Below are positions 16,533 to 24,554 of a stretch of 26,876 bases of DNA, one piece after another. The position numbers and the translations under genes were made by a program. The stretch's first letter is position 1. Every line of letters starts with the position of its first letter. Source of the stretch: Clostridia bacterium (lineage in GTDB: Bacteria; Bacillota; Clostridia; TANB77; CAG-508); assembly GCA_900759475.1 (NCBI GenBank), contig CAAEVK010000010.1, forward strand, positions 1 to 26,876. Direction: 5' to 3'. Below the pieces are notes generated by a model. It saw nothing but the letters and a program-made list of their open reading frames with translations. It was not told where the DNA came from and made no database searches.

Positions 16533-17949
16533 TTATATTTTTTGTTTTGTTGGAATACGAATTACCACTTCAGTACCTTTTCCTACTTCACTTTTTATAT
16601 CTATGGTACCCCCATTTTTGTCCAGTATTTCTTTTGCAATTGATAATCCGAAGTCCCGTTCCTCCCATTTCCCTTGTACGAGCTTTATCTACACGATAAA
16701 ATCTTTCAAATATTTTGGTTAAATCAGGAGCCGGTATTCCAATCCCATTATCAATAATCTTAATATAGGCATCATTATAAACAAATCCTACATATATTTT
16801 AATGCTTCCTCCCTCTTGCGTATATTTAATACTATTAGTCAAAATATTTAATATTACTCTTTCTATTCCATATTTATCTGCATATACTAAAGGAACATTT
16901 GCTGTTACAAAGCATTCTGAATGTTGTCGTTTTTTATTAATTTCTAATTGTACACTATTAACACATCTTTTTACTAGTTCTCCTAAATCAAATTCATTTT
17001 TCTCCCATTTTGCTTCATCATTATCATAACGAGATAATGTTAATAAATCACTTACTAATCTTGCCATTCTTCGTGCTTCAGAAGCAATTACTCCTAAAAA
17101 TTTGTCTTGTGTTTCTTTATCAAATTCCTGCTCTGTTAAAGTATCTGCATATCCCATAATAGATGTAATTGGTGTTTTTAATTCATGAGATACATTTGCA
17201 ACAAACTCTTTTCGCATATTATCTAGTTTTACATGTTCTGTAACATCTTGTATTACAACAATTGCTCCATTAGGTCTATCATTTTCATCTGCAAATGGTG
17301 CAAAATATAAATTTACATAACTTTCTTGTACATTTACTCTTTGTTCAGAAGATGTCCAGTTTTCTAAATAAATAATTTTTTCTAAATTAACATTAATCTT
17401 TAATTTTTTAAATATTTTTTCAAAGCAATCTTCTTCTGATGTTAGCTTTAATAATCTTGTTGCTGCAGGATTAATGTGGAGAATTTTTCCCTCTTTGTCA
17501 AAAGCAATAATTCCATCTGTCATATGTAAAAGAATTGTTTCAATTTGTTTTTTTTGCCTAGAGGCCTCATTTAGATTTTCTTGCAATTCTGTTGTCATTA
17601 CCCCAAATGCATTTACTAAATCTTTCACTTCTTTTTCGTCATTTTCATTGGTTAAATATTGAATATTAGTGCTTTCTCCTGTTGCAATTTTTTCTGCACT
17701 TTTAATAAATCGTAAAATAGGAGAAATAATTGATTTTAATATAATTGTGCCAACTAAAATTGAAAATATTATAAAAAAAAGGATAGCTATTATTGTTGTT
17801 ATAATTGTATTTTGGATTGCATTCTGTATCTGTATATTGTCTTCTATTTGTTTTAATTGACGTATTTGTATAAAACCAAATACTGTTATTGTAATAACTC
17901 CTAGTATTATAAAAATAAAAATAATTTTTAATTGTATATTTTTTACCAT
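16533..17949 (-). CDS. walK: WalK-type sensor histidine kinase, read through one CGG +1 shift
   Basis: Sensor kinase of the WalRK cell-wall homeostasis system, essential in many low-GC Gram-positives. Two membrane segments are separated by only about 20 residues, so there is almost no extracellular sensor domain, unlike Bacillus WalK. HAMP, a PAS domain (MTDGIIAFDKEGKILHINPA), the HisKA motif VSHELKTPITSIMGYA, an N-box (NILTNSIKYT) and DNGIGIP follow. At residue 434 the frame breaks at CGG inside the last ATP-binding glycine box; skipping C gives GGTGLGLSIAKEILDKNGG and an end at residue 471. The unshifted reading loses this box, so the shift is needed for a functional kinase. Confidence 0.92.
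16648..16650 (-). other. CGG +1 frameshift site, WalK codon 434 (G2 box)
   Basis: GGA CTT CGG ATT ATC becomes GGA CTT GGA TTA TCA ATT GCA. The glycine restored is the near-invariant one in the GxGLG motif of histidine kinases. Confidence 0.95.
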
Positions 17950-18013
17950 ATATTATCTAGCTTATGTTAGTATTTCTTCTAACATTTTCCCCTTTCTTGT
18001 TATATAAAACTGT

Positions 18014-18051
18014 AGAGGCAGACTCCTCTAGTAACAGAGTCGTCGACCTCT
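18014..18051. repeat. Imperfect hairpin in the walR-walK gap
   Basis: AGAGG and GACTC (18014-18025) can pair with GAGTC and CCTCT (18037-18051), giving a two-part stem in the 124-base spacer between walR and walK. It has no T-run. It might tune walK relative to walR by processing or attenuation. Confidence 0.4.
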
Positions 18052-18073
18052 ATTATTCTAACAAATATATTAA

Positions 18074-18802
18074 TTATATGGATGCAATATAATAACCTAC
18101 TCCTCGTTTTGTCATTAAAATTTTAGGGTTAGCAGTATCTTTTTCTATTTTCTCTCTAATTCTTCTTACAGTAACATCCACAGTACGAATATCCCCATAA
18201 TATTCGTATCCCCATACTTTTTCTAGTAAAGTTTCTCTTGTTACTACTTGTCCCGGTTGAGTTGCTAAATATTTTAAAACTTCGAACTCTCTTAAGGTTA
18301 AATCCATTATTTCTCCACTAACTCTTGCTTCAAATTTATCTAAATCAAGCGATAATTCTCCTACTTTTATTTTATTGGTTGGTGTTGGATTAATTTCTTC
18401 TTTTTCGTTTGAGCTTATCTCTACCTTCCTTAAATTTGCTTTTATTCTTGCCATTAATTCTCTTACGCTAAATGGTTTTGTTACATAGTCATCTGCCCCT
18501 AGCTCTAGTCCTAAAATTTTATCAATTTCTTCATCTTTAGCTGTTAGCATTAAAATCGGAACATTCAAAGAATGTCTTATTCTTTTGCATACAGATAATC
18601 CATCCATTTTAGGAAGCATAATATCTAATAAAATTAAATCTGGTTTATTGTTTAACGCAATATCTACAGCAGTTATGCCATCATTTGCTTCTAAAGTATT
18701 GTACCCTTCTTTTTGTAAATTATATACCAATATATCTACAATTGGTTTTTCATCATCTACTATTAAAATAGTTTTTTTTCTGTCTGTTTCTATATTTTCC
18801 AC
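18074..18802 (-). CDS. walR: WalR-type response regulator
   Basis: OmpR-family regulator of the WalRK system. The receiver shows VDDEKPIVDIL, the phosphoacceptor aspartate in LLDIMLPKMDG, LTAKD and TKPFSVREL. The effector domain has LTLREFEVLKYLA and the recognition helix RTVDVTVRRIREKIE followed by TKRGVGYYI, very close to WalR/YycF proteins. The start is GTG 18802 with AAAGGGG upstream. It is first in the operon running to the ferredoxin gene. A perfect WalR-type box sits in the divergent intergenic region in front of the dockerin gene, suggesting it controls that operon. The frame is intact. Confidence 0.93.
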   Translation of the reverse strand: MENIETDRKKTILIVDDEKPIVDILVYNLQKEGYNTLEANDGITAVDIALNNKPDLILLDIMLPKMDGLSVCKRIRHSLNVPILMLTAKDEEIDKILGLELGADDYVTKPFSVRELMARIKANLRKVEISSNEKEEINPTPTNKIKVGELSLDLDKFEARVSGEIMDLTLREFEVLKYLATQPGQVVTRETLLEKVWGYEYYGDIRTVDVTVRRIREKIEKDTANPKILMTKRGVGYYIASI

Positions 18803-18993
18803 TAAAGAGTTACCCCTTTCATTATTTATTGATATGTATTATATATCATATATTCTAATTTTGTACAAGTTTTTTATTTTACTTTTTTTATTTATTTTTT
18901 ACTTTTTACCATTTTTTTGTTTTTTCCCTTTATTTCAGTCAAAAACTGTGTTATAATATATAATAACAGATTAATTTTATATAGTAACTTAAA

Positions 18994-19010
18994 TGTAAAC
19001 AAAATGTAAT
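18994..19010 (+). promoter_or_regulatory. WalR-type binding box (TGTWAH-N5-TGTWAH)
   Basis: TGTAAA (18994) and TGTAAT (19005) are direct repeats separated by five bases, an exact match to the known WalR/YycF consensus. The box ends about 21 bases before a -10 TATACT at 19032-19037, a position suited to activation. It precedes the dockerin-cohesin operon, with walR itself divergent next door. Confidence 0.7.
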
Positions 19011-19063
19011 ATATTTGCAATAAAACTATGTTATACTTTATTTATATAGAAAAGGAGTTTTAT

Positions 19064-21039
19064 ATGAACTTAAAAGAACAAAAAAGAAAATTAATTATAT
19101 TTCTGATATTGTGCTTATGTATACTAGGACTATTTATTTTGATGATTAGTAAATCTAATTCATCATCTGCTGCTCAAGCTCATGAACATAAGTATGCTTA
19201 TTTTTATGATGAAAACCTAGATTGTTGCTATCAATTTTGTACAGAACCAGGATGTACAGAAAAACAAACGCAAGATTGTGATTTAAGGTATTATCACTCT
19301 GGAAATCTATCTCTTGCTTTAAAAAGTTATGGTATAGATTCCTCTGTTTTACCTGGTGATCTTACACAAGATGCTTGTTATCCTTTTTGTCTTAATTGTA
19401 AGAACACAACCAAGGATGGCGAATTCATTTGTAGAACCATTTGGGAACATAATTATGTTATCGTTCCAGAAGGTGAATTAACAGAAGAAGAAATAATAAA
19501 TTCATCAGGAGATTGTATTCATAAGGGAAATATTTTAAAAAAATGTTCTCGTTGTGGAATAAAAAAATGGTTCGAAGGTGAAATTAATCCAGATAAGCAT
19601 GATTTTTCAAAATATCAATCCACTAGTACCGTACACTGGAAAGTATGCGCAGGTTGTGGACGTGCACAAGGAATTTCGGGTGTTTTTTCTCCTCATGATT
19701 GGGGAGAACCAAGCATTGTGAAAATAGAAGAAAATAGTTATTATGATATAGCTGTTGTAGAAGTTAAAAAATACACTTGTGTATGTGGACGAACTAAAGA
19801 GGAAGCTGTTAATCCGCTAAATCGTTGTCCTAGTTCTCAATCACCAAATCATTATCATAAGTGGATTCCTATAGGGCATTCAGAAACATTAGCATTTTAT
19901 GAGTGTGAATATTGCCATACGACCTCACAATGTTCTTGGGAACGGAAATTGGGATGACCCTCAGAGTTGTACATTTGGTGATCTTATAATTAATGATACT
20001 AGCTCTAGCAATCCTGATAATCCTTCTGAAGGCGGTAGCAGTGGTGGCAGTGGCGGTAGTGGTAGTTCTGGTAGCACTTGGTGGCGGAACTGGTACTGGA
20101 AGTAGTGATGGTTCTACTCCTGCTGATACTGTTGTTATTTGTGAACATGATTTTTCTACAGTTGGTTATGATGACTACATTCATTGGAAACAGTGTTCTA
20201 AATGTGGTGAAAAGCAAACCAATAGTGAAGAAACTCATACTTTAGAAAATGCGTCTGATGATGGAGGAAACTCTGGTACTCATTCTTATAGTTGTACATT
20301 TGAAGGTTGTGAATATAAAAAAACGGAAGCACATACATTTGGCGTAGATGGAACTTGTTCTGCTCCTGGTTGTACAGCAACCAATGCTGTGCAAGAAAGT
20401 TGTGACCATGATTTTAGCCAAGTAGGCTCTGATGACACAAAGCATTGGACAAAATGTTCTAAATGTGGTGCTATAAAAGAAGATTCAATAGCATCTCACA
20501 CTTTAGGAAATTATGAAGATAATTTTGATGGAACACATGTTGCAAGATGTACCTTTGAAGGATGTGACTATTGTTCTACTAAACAGCATGAATATGGAGA
20601 AGATGGAAATTGCTCTGTGTGTGGTGCTAAAGCTTGTTACTCTGGCGAGCATAATTATGCTGTAACTCAATGGGACGAACTGTTTCATTGGTTAAAATGT
20701 ACTTGGTGTGATAACATTAAATCAGATTCTTATGAGTCTCATCATTTTGGAGTATGGACACCTGCTGATGATGGAACAGAAATTAGTCAATGTACTTTTG
20801 AAAATTGTGGTTGTACAAAAGTAAGATATTCAGATACTTTATTAGGTGATTTAAATGGAGACAAATTAGTTAATGTAACAGATTTAATTATATTAAAAAG
20901 ACATGTAATTGCTGGAAGTAAAACAGAATGGATTTTAACAGGAAACACATTGATTTTAGCAGATTTAAATAATGATAACCTTGTAAATATTACTGATGTT
21001 ATTATATTAAAAAGAAAAATTTTAGAGACATTACAGTAA
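19064..21039 (+). CDS. Secreted Cys/His-repeat protein with C-terminal dockerin, read through two CGG +1 shifts
   Basis: Exported protein of 657 residues. A lysine-rich start and one hydrophobic segment (residues about 10-30) form a signal or anchor. The body holds at least four repeats of the form HDF...HWKxCxxCG (CEHDFSTV, CDHDFSQV, GEHNYAVT and an earlier KHDFSKYQ), interleaved with CTFExC units, suggesting metal-binding or adhesive modules. A Gly/Ser linker separates the halves. The last 70 residues are a type I dockerin with two calcium-binding repeats (DLNGDKLVNVTDLIILKR and DLNNDNLVNITDVIILKR). In-frame CGG codons at residues 294 and 341 break the frame and are repaired by skipping C. 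AAGGAG precedes ATG 19064. No catalytic domain is evident. The cohesin gene follows. Confidence 0.88.
19943..19945 (+). other. CGG +1 frameshift site, dockerin protein codon 294
   Basis: TGG GAA CGG AAA TTG GGA TGA would stop. Skipping C gives TGG GAA GGA AAT TGG GAT GAC and an open frame. Confidence 0.9.
20085..20087 (+). other. CGG +1 frameshift site, dockerin protein codon 341
   Basis: TGG TGG CGG AAC TGG ends at TAG 15 bases later. Skipping C gives TGG TGG GGA ACT GGT and continues through the repeats to the dockerin. Nearby GGC GGT codons contain out-of-frame CGG and cause no break. Confidence 0.9.
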
Positions 21040-21082
21040 TAAATATTTTAACTTAAGAAAAATCGTAGAAAGGAAGAAAAAT

Positions 21083-21920
21083 ATGAAAACAAGAAAAATA
21101 TGTTTTATACTAATGTTATTATTAACGACTATAGGATTATTATTATTCAATTCGGTATATGCAGCAGATGCCTCTTTTCATTTAGCTTTAAAAATAGAGA
21201 AAACTAGTTACCAAGAAGGTGATACAGTATCTGTCAAAATTAATTTAAGTAATGTACCAGATGAAAGTGGTATTTGTGGTTATCAAGGAAAATTAGTGTA
21301 TGATAGTAATGTTTTAACATTTAATAATATAACAAGTGACAATTGGGAAGTAATGGAAAATGAGGGACGGAGTTATTGTTAATACAAAAGATGCTTTAGG
21401 AGATACTTCTGGTACAACAGCAATTGCTAACTTTACAATAAAACAAGATACCGGTGCAACCTCTACTACAATTCAATTAACTAACATTTCAGGAACAACA
21501 GGAAATTTAGTAACAGTTGCTGGAACTTCTTCAGAATTAAAAATTATTATTGGTACAAATAATAATAATGAAGATGAAGATAATAACACTAACAATAACA
21601 CTAACAACAATAATACTAATAACAATAACACTAATAACAATAATACTAATAACAATAACACTAATAACAATAACACTAATAACAATAACACTAACAATAA
21701 CACTAATAACAATAACACTAATAACAACAATAATAACAGCAATAACAATAACAGCAGTAACAATAACAGCAGTAATAATAGTAATAGTGATAATAAAAAT
21801 CCTTCTCCTGGTAATTCAATTCCTTATGCAGGTAATTCTAATATGATAGGAATATTGGGAATTATTACCGTTGTTACTATTATTGGGTTAATTTCTTATA
21901 TTCGATTTAAAAATTTATAA
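21083..21920 (+). CDS. Cell-surface cohesin protein with Asn/Thr linker and membrane anchor, one CGG +1 shift
   Basis: Probable surface receptor for the dockerin protein encoded 43 bases upstream. A signal peptide ends near VYAADA; a cohesin-type beta-sandwich follows (LALKIEKTSYQEGDTVSVKI, then GYQGKLVYDSNVLTF). At residue 96 the frame breaks at CGG; skipping C gives MENEGGVIVNTKDALGD and the rest of the cohesin domain. An Asn/Thr repeat linker of about 65 residues leads to a C-terminus with IPYAG, a hydrophobic segment and a basic tail. IPYAG could be a divergent sortase signal, or the segment may be a plain membrane anchor. The total is 278 residues. Together the two genes look like a minimal cohesin-dockerin display system. 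Confidence 0.87.
21368..21370 (+). other. CGG +1 frameshift site, cohesin codon 96
   Basis: GAG GGA CGG AGT TAT TGT TAA stops. Skipping C gives GAG GGA GGA GTT ATT GTT AAT and completes the cohesin domain. Confidence 0.92.
21581..21785 (+). repeat. Asn/Thr-coding tandem repeat in the cohesin linker
   Basis: Near-identical units of about 15 bases built from AATAAC and ACT encode the pattern NNNNT about ten times, then an Asn/Ser-rich part. Such a tract forms a flexible stalk and is prone to copy-number change by slippage. Confidence 0.9.
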
Positions 21921-21931
21921 TATTTAATTAC

Positions 21932-21974
21932 AAAGCCAATAAAAGTCGCATAGAATGCGACTTTTATTGGCTTT
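21932..21974. terminator. Strong bidirectional terminator, 20-bp perfect stem
   Basis: The arms 21932-21951 and 21955-21974 are exact reverse complements (core AAAGTCGCAT) around AGA. It ends the cohesin transcript and the converging GH94 gene, whose stop codon overlaps the right arm. Confidence 0.9.
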
Positions 21975-22464
21975 ACATCTCTATTTCTATTTCTTTTATT
22001 TTTTCGTCATCCACTAGTTTTATTCTTTTTTCTTGTACTTCATTTCCATTTAATACAAATTTCCTTATTCCATTTGTTTTCCCATTTGGATTTTTTACTT
22101 TAACAGAATAAATTGTTTTTCCAAATTTGTAACGAATACTATATTCTTTCCAAGTGTTTGGAATATTAGGCTCTATTTTTAAAAATTTTTTTTCTATTTT
22201 TAACCCCAATATATATTCTATTCCCGCCTTATAATACCAACTACTTGAGCCTGTATACCAAGTCCAACCTCCTCTTCCTGCTAAATTTCCTACACCGTAA
22301 ACATCTCCCGGAATAACATATGGCTCTACTTTATATTTATTAACTGCTGTTTTCGTTCTGGAATGTTCAATAGGGTTTATCATTGTAAAATATTCTGTTG
22401 CTTTTTCCCCAAGTCCTAATAAAGCTTGTGCTATAATCACCCAAATAGCTCCATGTGTGTATTG
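21973..22464 (-). pseudogene. 3' fragment of a GH94-family gene (cyclic beta-1,2-glucan synthase-like), cut by element insertion
   Basis: The frame from QYTHGAIWVIIAQALLG onward matches the C-terminal part of GH94 glycoside phosphorylases, closest in feel to the end of cyclic beta-1,2-glucan synthases: INPIEHSRT, VEPYVIPGDVYG and the block GRGGWTWYTGSSSWYYKAG, then a beta-rich tail. About 160 residues remain. Upstream the homology stops at codon CAA (22464), where GH94 proteins normally continue with GGQYTH. There it joins the end of a mobile element, whose recombinase stop codon lies 19 bases away. The missing 5' part should lie at the far end of the element, outside the window. Confidence 0.8.
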
Positions 22465-22482
22465 CAGTTGTGGACATTTTTT

Positions 22483-24118
22483 CTATCCTACTTTTTTCTC
22501 ATAACTTTTTCTAGCACATATAAAATTTAATTTTTCTTTCATTTCTTGTAGTGGTTTAAAATTGAAATAAATATCAACTTGCTTGTCGCTATGAATTTCA
22601 ATTTTTTCTATAAATTCTCTAATTATTTCTTTTGTTGGTTTCTCCATATTAAGAAATTCTTCTATCAAATTATCTAATCTATTATCATTTTTTGTCTTAT
22701 CACTTTCTCCAGATAGTTCTTTTTCAAGCTCTTTGATGTTTTGTTCATATCCTTTTACAATCTCTTTTATTCTATTAGCATTTTTCATATATTCGTCAAG
22801 TGTGATAATTCCTGCCAGTCTGTCATCATACATTACTTCCAACTTTCTAGTTTCATTGTTTATTGCTTGTTTAAAAGATTCTATTTGCTTTTTTATATTA
22901 ACTTCTTTACATTGTTTTGTTTTAGTTTGTTCTGCAATTTCTTCTAGTTTTTTTGTATTGGTATATTCTTTGCAAACTTCTCTTAAAACTTCTAGCATTT
23001 GTTGTTCAAAAACTTGATAATTAAAATTGTGTGGCGAACATACATCAAATTTTCCAAACCTTCCATATCTTTGACATCTCCCATAGATATTTCCGTTTTT
23101 ATCTGGACTTCTTATTCCAATATATCCTTTGCAATCATAACAACGAAGTAATCCCTTAAATAAATAATCGTTTTGTACTACTCTTGAGCCTTTAGTTGAT
23201 TGAATTACTTTTTTTGCTCTTTTAAAATCTTCTTTACTTATAATCGCTTCATGCATATTCTCTACTTTTATCCAGTCTTCTTCTGGTAAATCTATAAACT
23301 TTTTAGATTTAAAACTTACCTTTTTTCTTTTTCCTTGTATAACTGTTCCTGTGTAAATTTCATTTGAAAGAATGAATCTTACTGTAGATTGTTGCCATAG
23401 TCCATAAGTTAGAGACTTTGTTCCTCTTTTTCTCTTGTTATAATCTGATGGAATTGGAATTTTCTTTTTACTTAAGTAATCTGCTATTTGCATTGTACCA
23501 AAGCCTGCTAAATACTTTTCATATATTAGTTTTACAACATTTGCTGCTTCTTCATCGATGGCTAAATGGTATTTATTTTCTGGATCTTTTTTATAGCCAT
23601 AAGGTGCTGTTCCTAAATATTCTCCAAGATTTCTTTTTGATTGTAATACACTATTTATTTTCTTTGATGTATCTTTTGCATACATTTCATTTAATATTGA
23701 TTTAAATGGTGCTATATCATTGTTTGATGTATCGTAAGCAGTATCTATATTATCTAATATGGCAACAAACCTTACTTCATGTTCTGGAAAATATGTTTCA
23801 ATGTATAATCCTGATTGCACATAATTTCTACCAAGCCTTGATAGATCTTTCGTTACTACCATATTGATTTTACCGAGCTTCTATATCTTGAATCATTCTA
23901 TTAAATGCTGGTCTATCAAAACTTGTACCACTTACACCATCATCAACATATTCTGATATAAAGTTTAATTTGTTCTCTTTGATGTATTGCATTAGCAAAG
24001 TTCTTTGGTTTCCAATACTTTCGCTTTCTTGATATTTTTCTTTTTCTTCATCTTCTCTTGAAAGCCTTATATATATGCCTACTTTATAATCAATATTATT
24101 CATTATTGTATAGCTCAC
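22483..24118 (-). CDS. Large serine recombinase, read through one CGG +1 shift
   Basis: Site-specific integrase/transposase of 544 residues. The resolvase domain starts VGIYIRLSREDE with the catalytic serine in RLSRED, then VDDGVSGTSFDRPAFNRM and VVTKDLSRLGRNY. The recombinase domain (GTAPYGYKKD) and a zinc ribbon (CYDCKGY, later CQRYGRFGKFDVC) follow, with a coiled-coil tail. At residue 82 the frame breaks at CGG; skipping C gives DIEAGKINMVVTKDL, in which that glycine is conserved. The start is GTG 24118 behind AGGAGG; the overlapping ATG would stop at once. It probably catalysed insertion into the adjacent GH94 gene. That a mobile enzyme carries the host's CGG rule implies long residence in hosts with this decoding. 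Confidence 0.93.
23873..23875 (-). other. CGG +1 frameshift site, serine recombinase codon 82
   Basis: GAA GCT CGG TAA stops immediately. Skipping C gives GAA GCT GGT AAA ATC AAT, joining the two halves of the resolvase domain with a conserved glycine. Confidence 0.95.
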
Positions 24119-24217
24119 ATTTACCTCCTTCTTATGCTATTTAAAGATAATGAGATAATATTGATACTCTTGATTTTGATTATACCATATTATCTCATTA
24201 AATACCATTATTTTACT

Positions 24218-24358
24218 TTAATTTTTCTTCAGACAATAATTTCCAAATGCTCTTTCTATTATTCTCTCTAATGCTTCTCCTTTTTCATTAAATATAATAT
24301 TTATTTTAAAATCATTTTTCTTTTTATACTTTTTCTTTTCTATCTTTTCTTCTTGCAT
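24218..24358 (-). CDS. Small basic protein, TnpW-like
   Basis: A 46-residue protein beginning MQEEKIEKKKYKKKN, then KINIIFNEKGEALERIIERAF. Small proteins of this shape (a basic start, one beta strand, one helix) commonly precede large serine recombinases in Tn4451-type elements and are annotated TnpW; the match here is by shape and position only. GGAGTG lies eight bases before the ATG. It is upstream of and co-oriented with the recombinase, with a 99-base gap. Confidence 0.6.
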   Translation of the reverse strand: MQEEKIEKKKYKKKNDFKINIIFNEKGEALERIIERAFGNYCLKKN

Positions 24359-24441
24359 AAATCTCACTCCTTTAGTTGTAATTATTTCCAAATTCTCCTT
24401 TCTTTATACAATACACTTTCTTATATCTTATAAATTCAAAA

Positions 24442-24550
24442 ACCACAAGTGGTAAACACCCATATGAGATTTGCCCTCATTCCTCTTTTTAGAGAATCGC
24501 CCCTTTACATCACGTTAGCCAGGCGAAAGTTTCATTATCTGTGCTTATAG
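24442..24550 (-). ncRNA. Structured non-coding segment, candidate RNA
   Basis: Three closely spaced hairpins occur: ACCAC AA GTGGT (24442-24453), ATGAG ATTTGCC CTCAT (24464-24480) and ATTC-TCT TTTT AGA-GAAT with one bulge (24479-24497). A more GC-rich stretch with GGGGCG and CGCC follows on the minus-strand 5' side. The stretch from about 24359 to 24554 holds no ORF. It sits directly after the truncated avd, the place where a DGR template repeat and spacer RNA normally lie, so it could be a spacer remnant or an unrelated leader of the recombinase operon. I do not recognise a known riboswitch. Confidence 0.35.
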
Positions 24551-24554
24551 TTTG

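Noticed and set aside
21473..21763. Leucine-rich minus-strand ORF and plus-strand Ile/Thr ORF over the linker
   Set aside because: These are alternative readings of the Asn/Thr tandem repeat and have no ribosome binding site.
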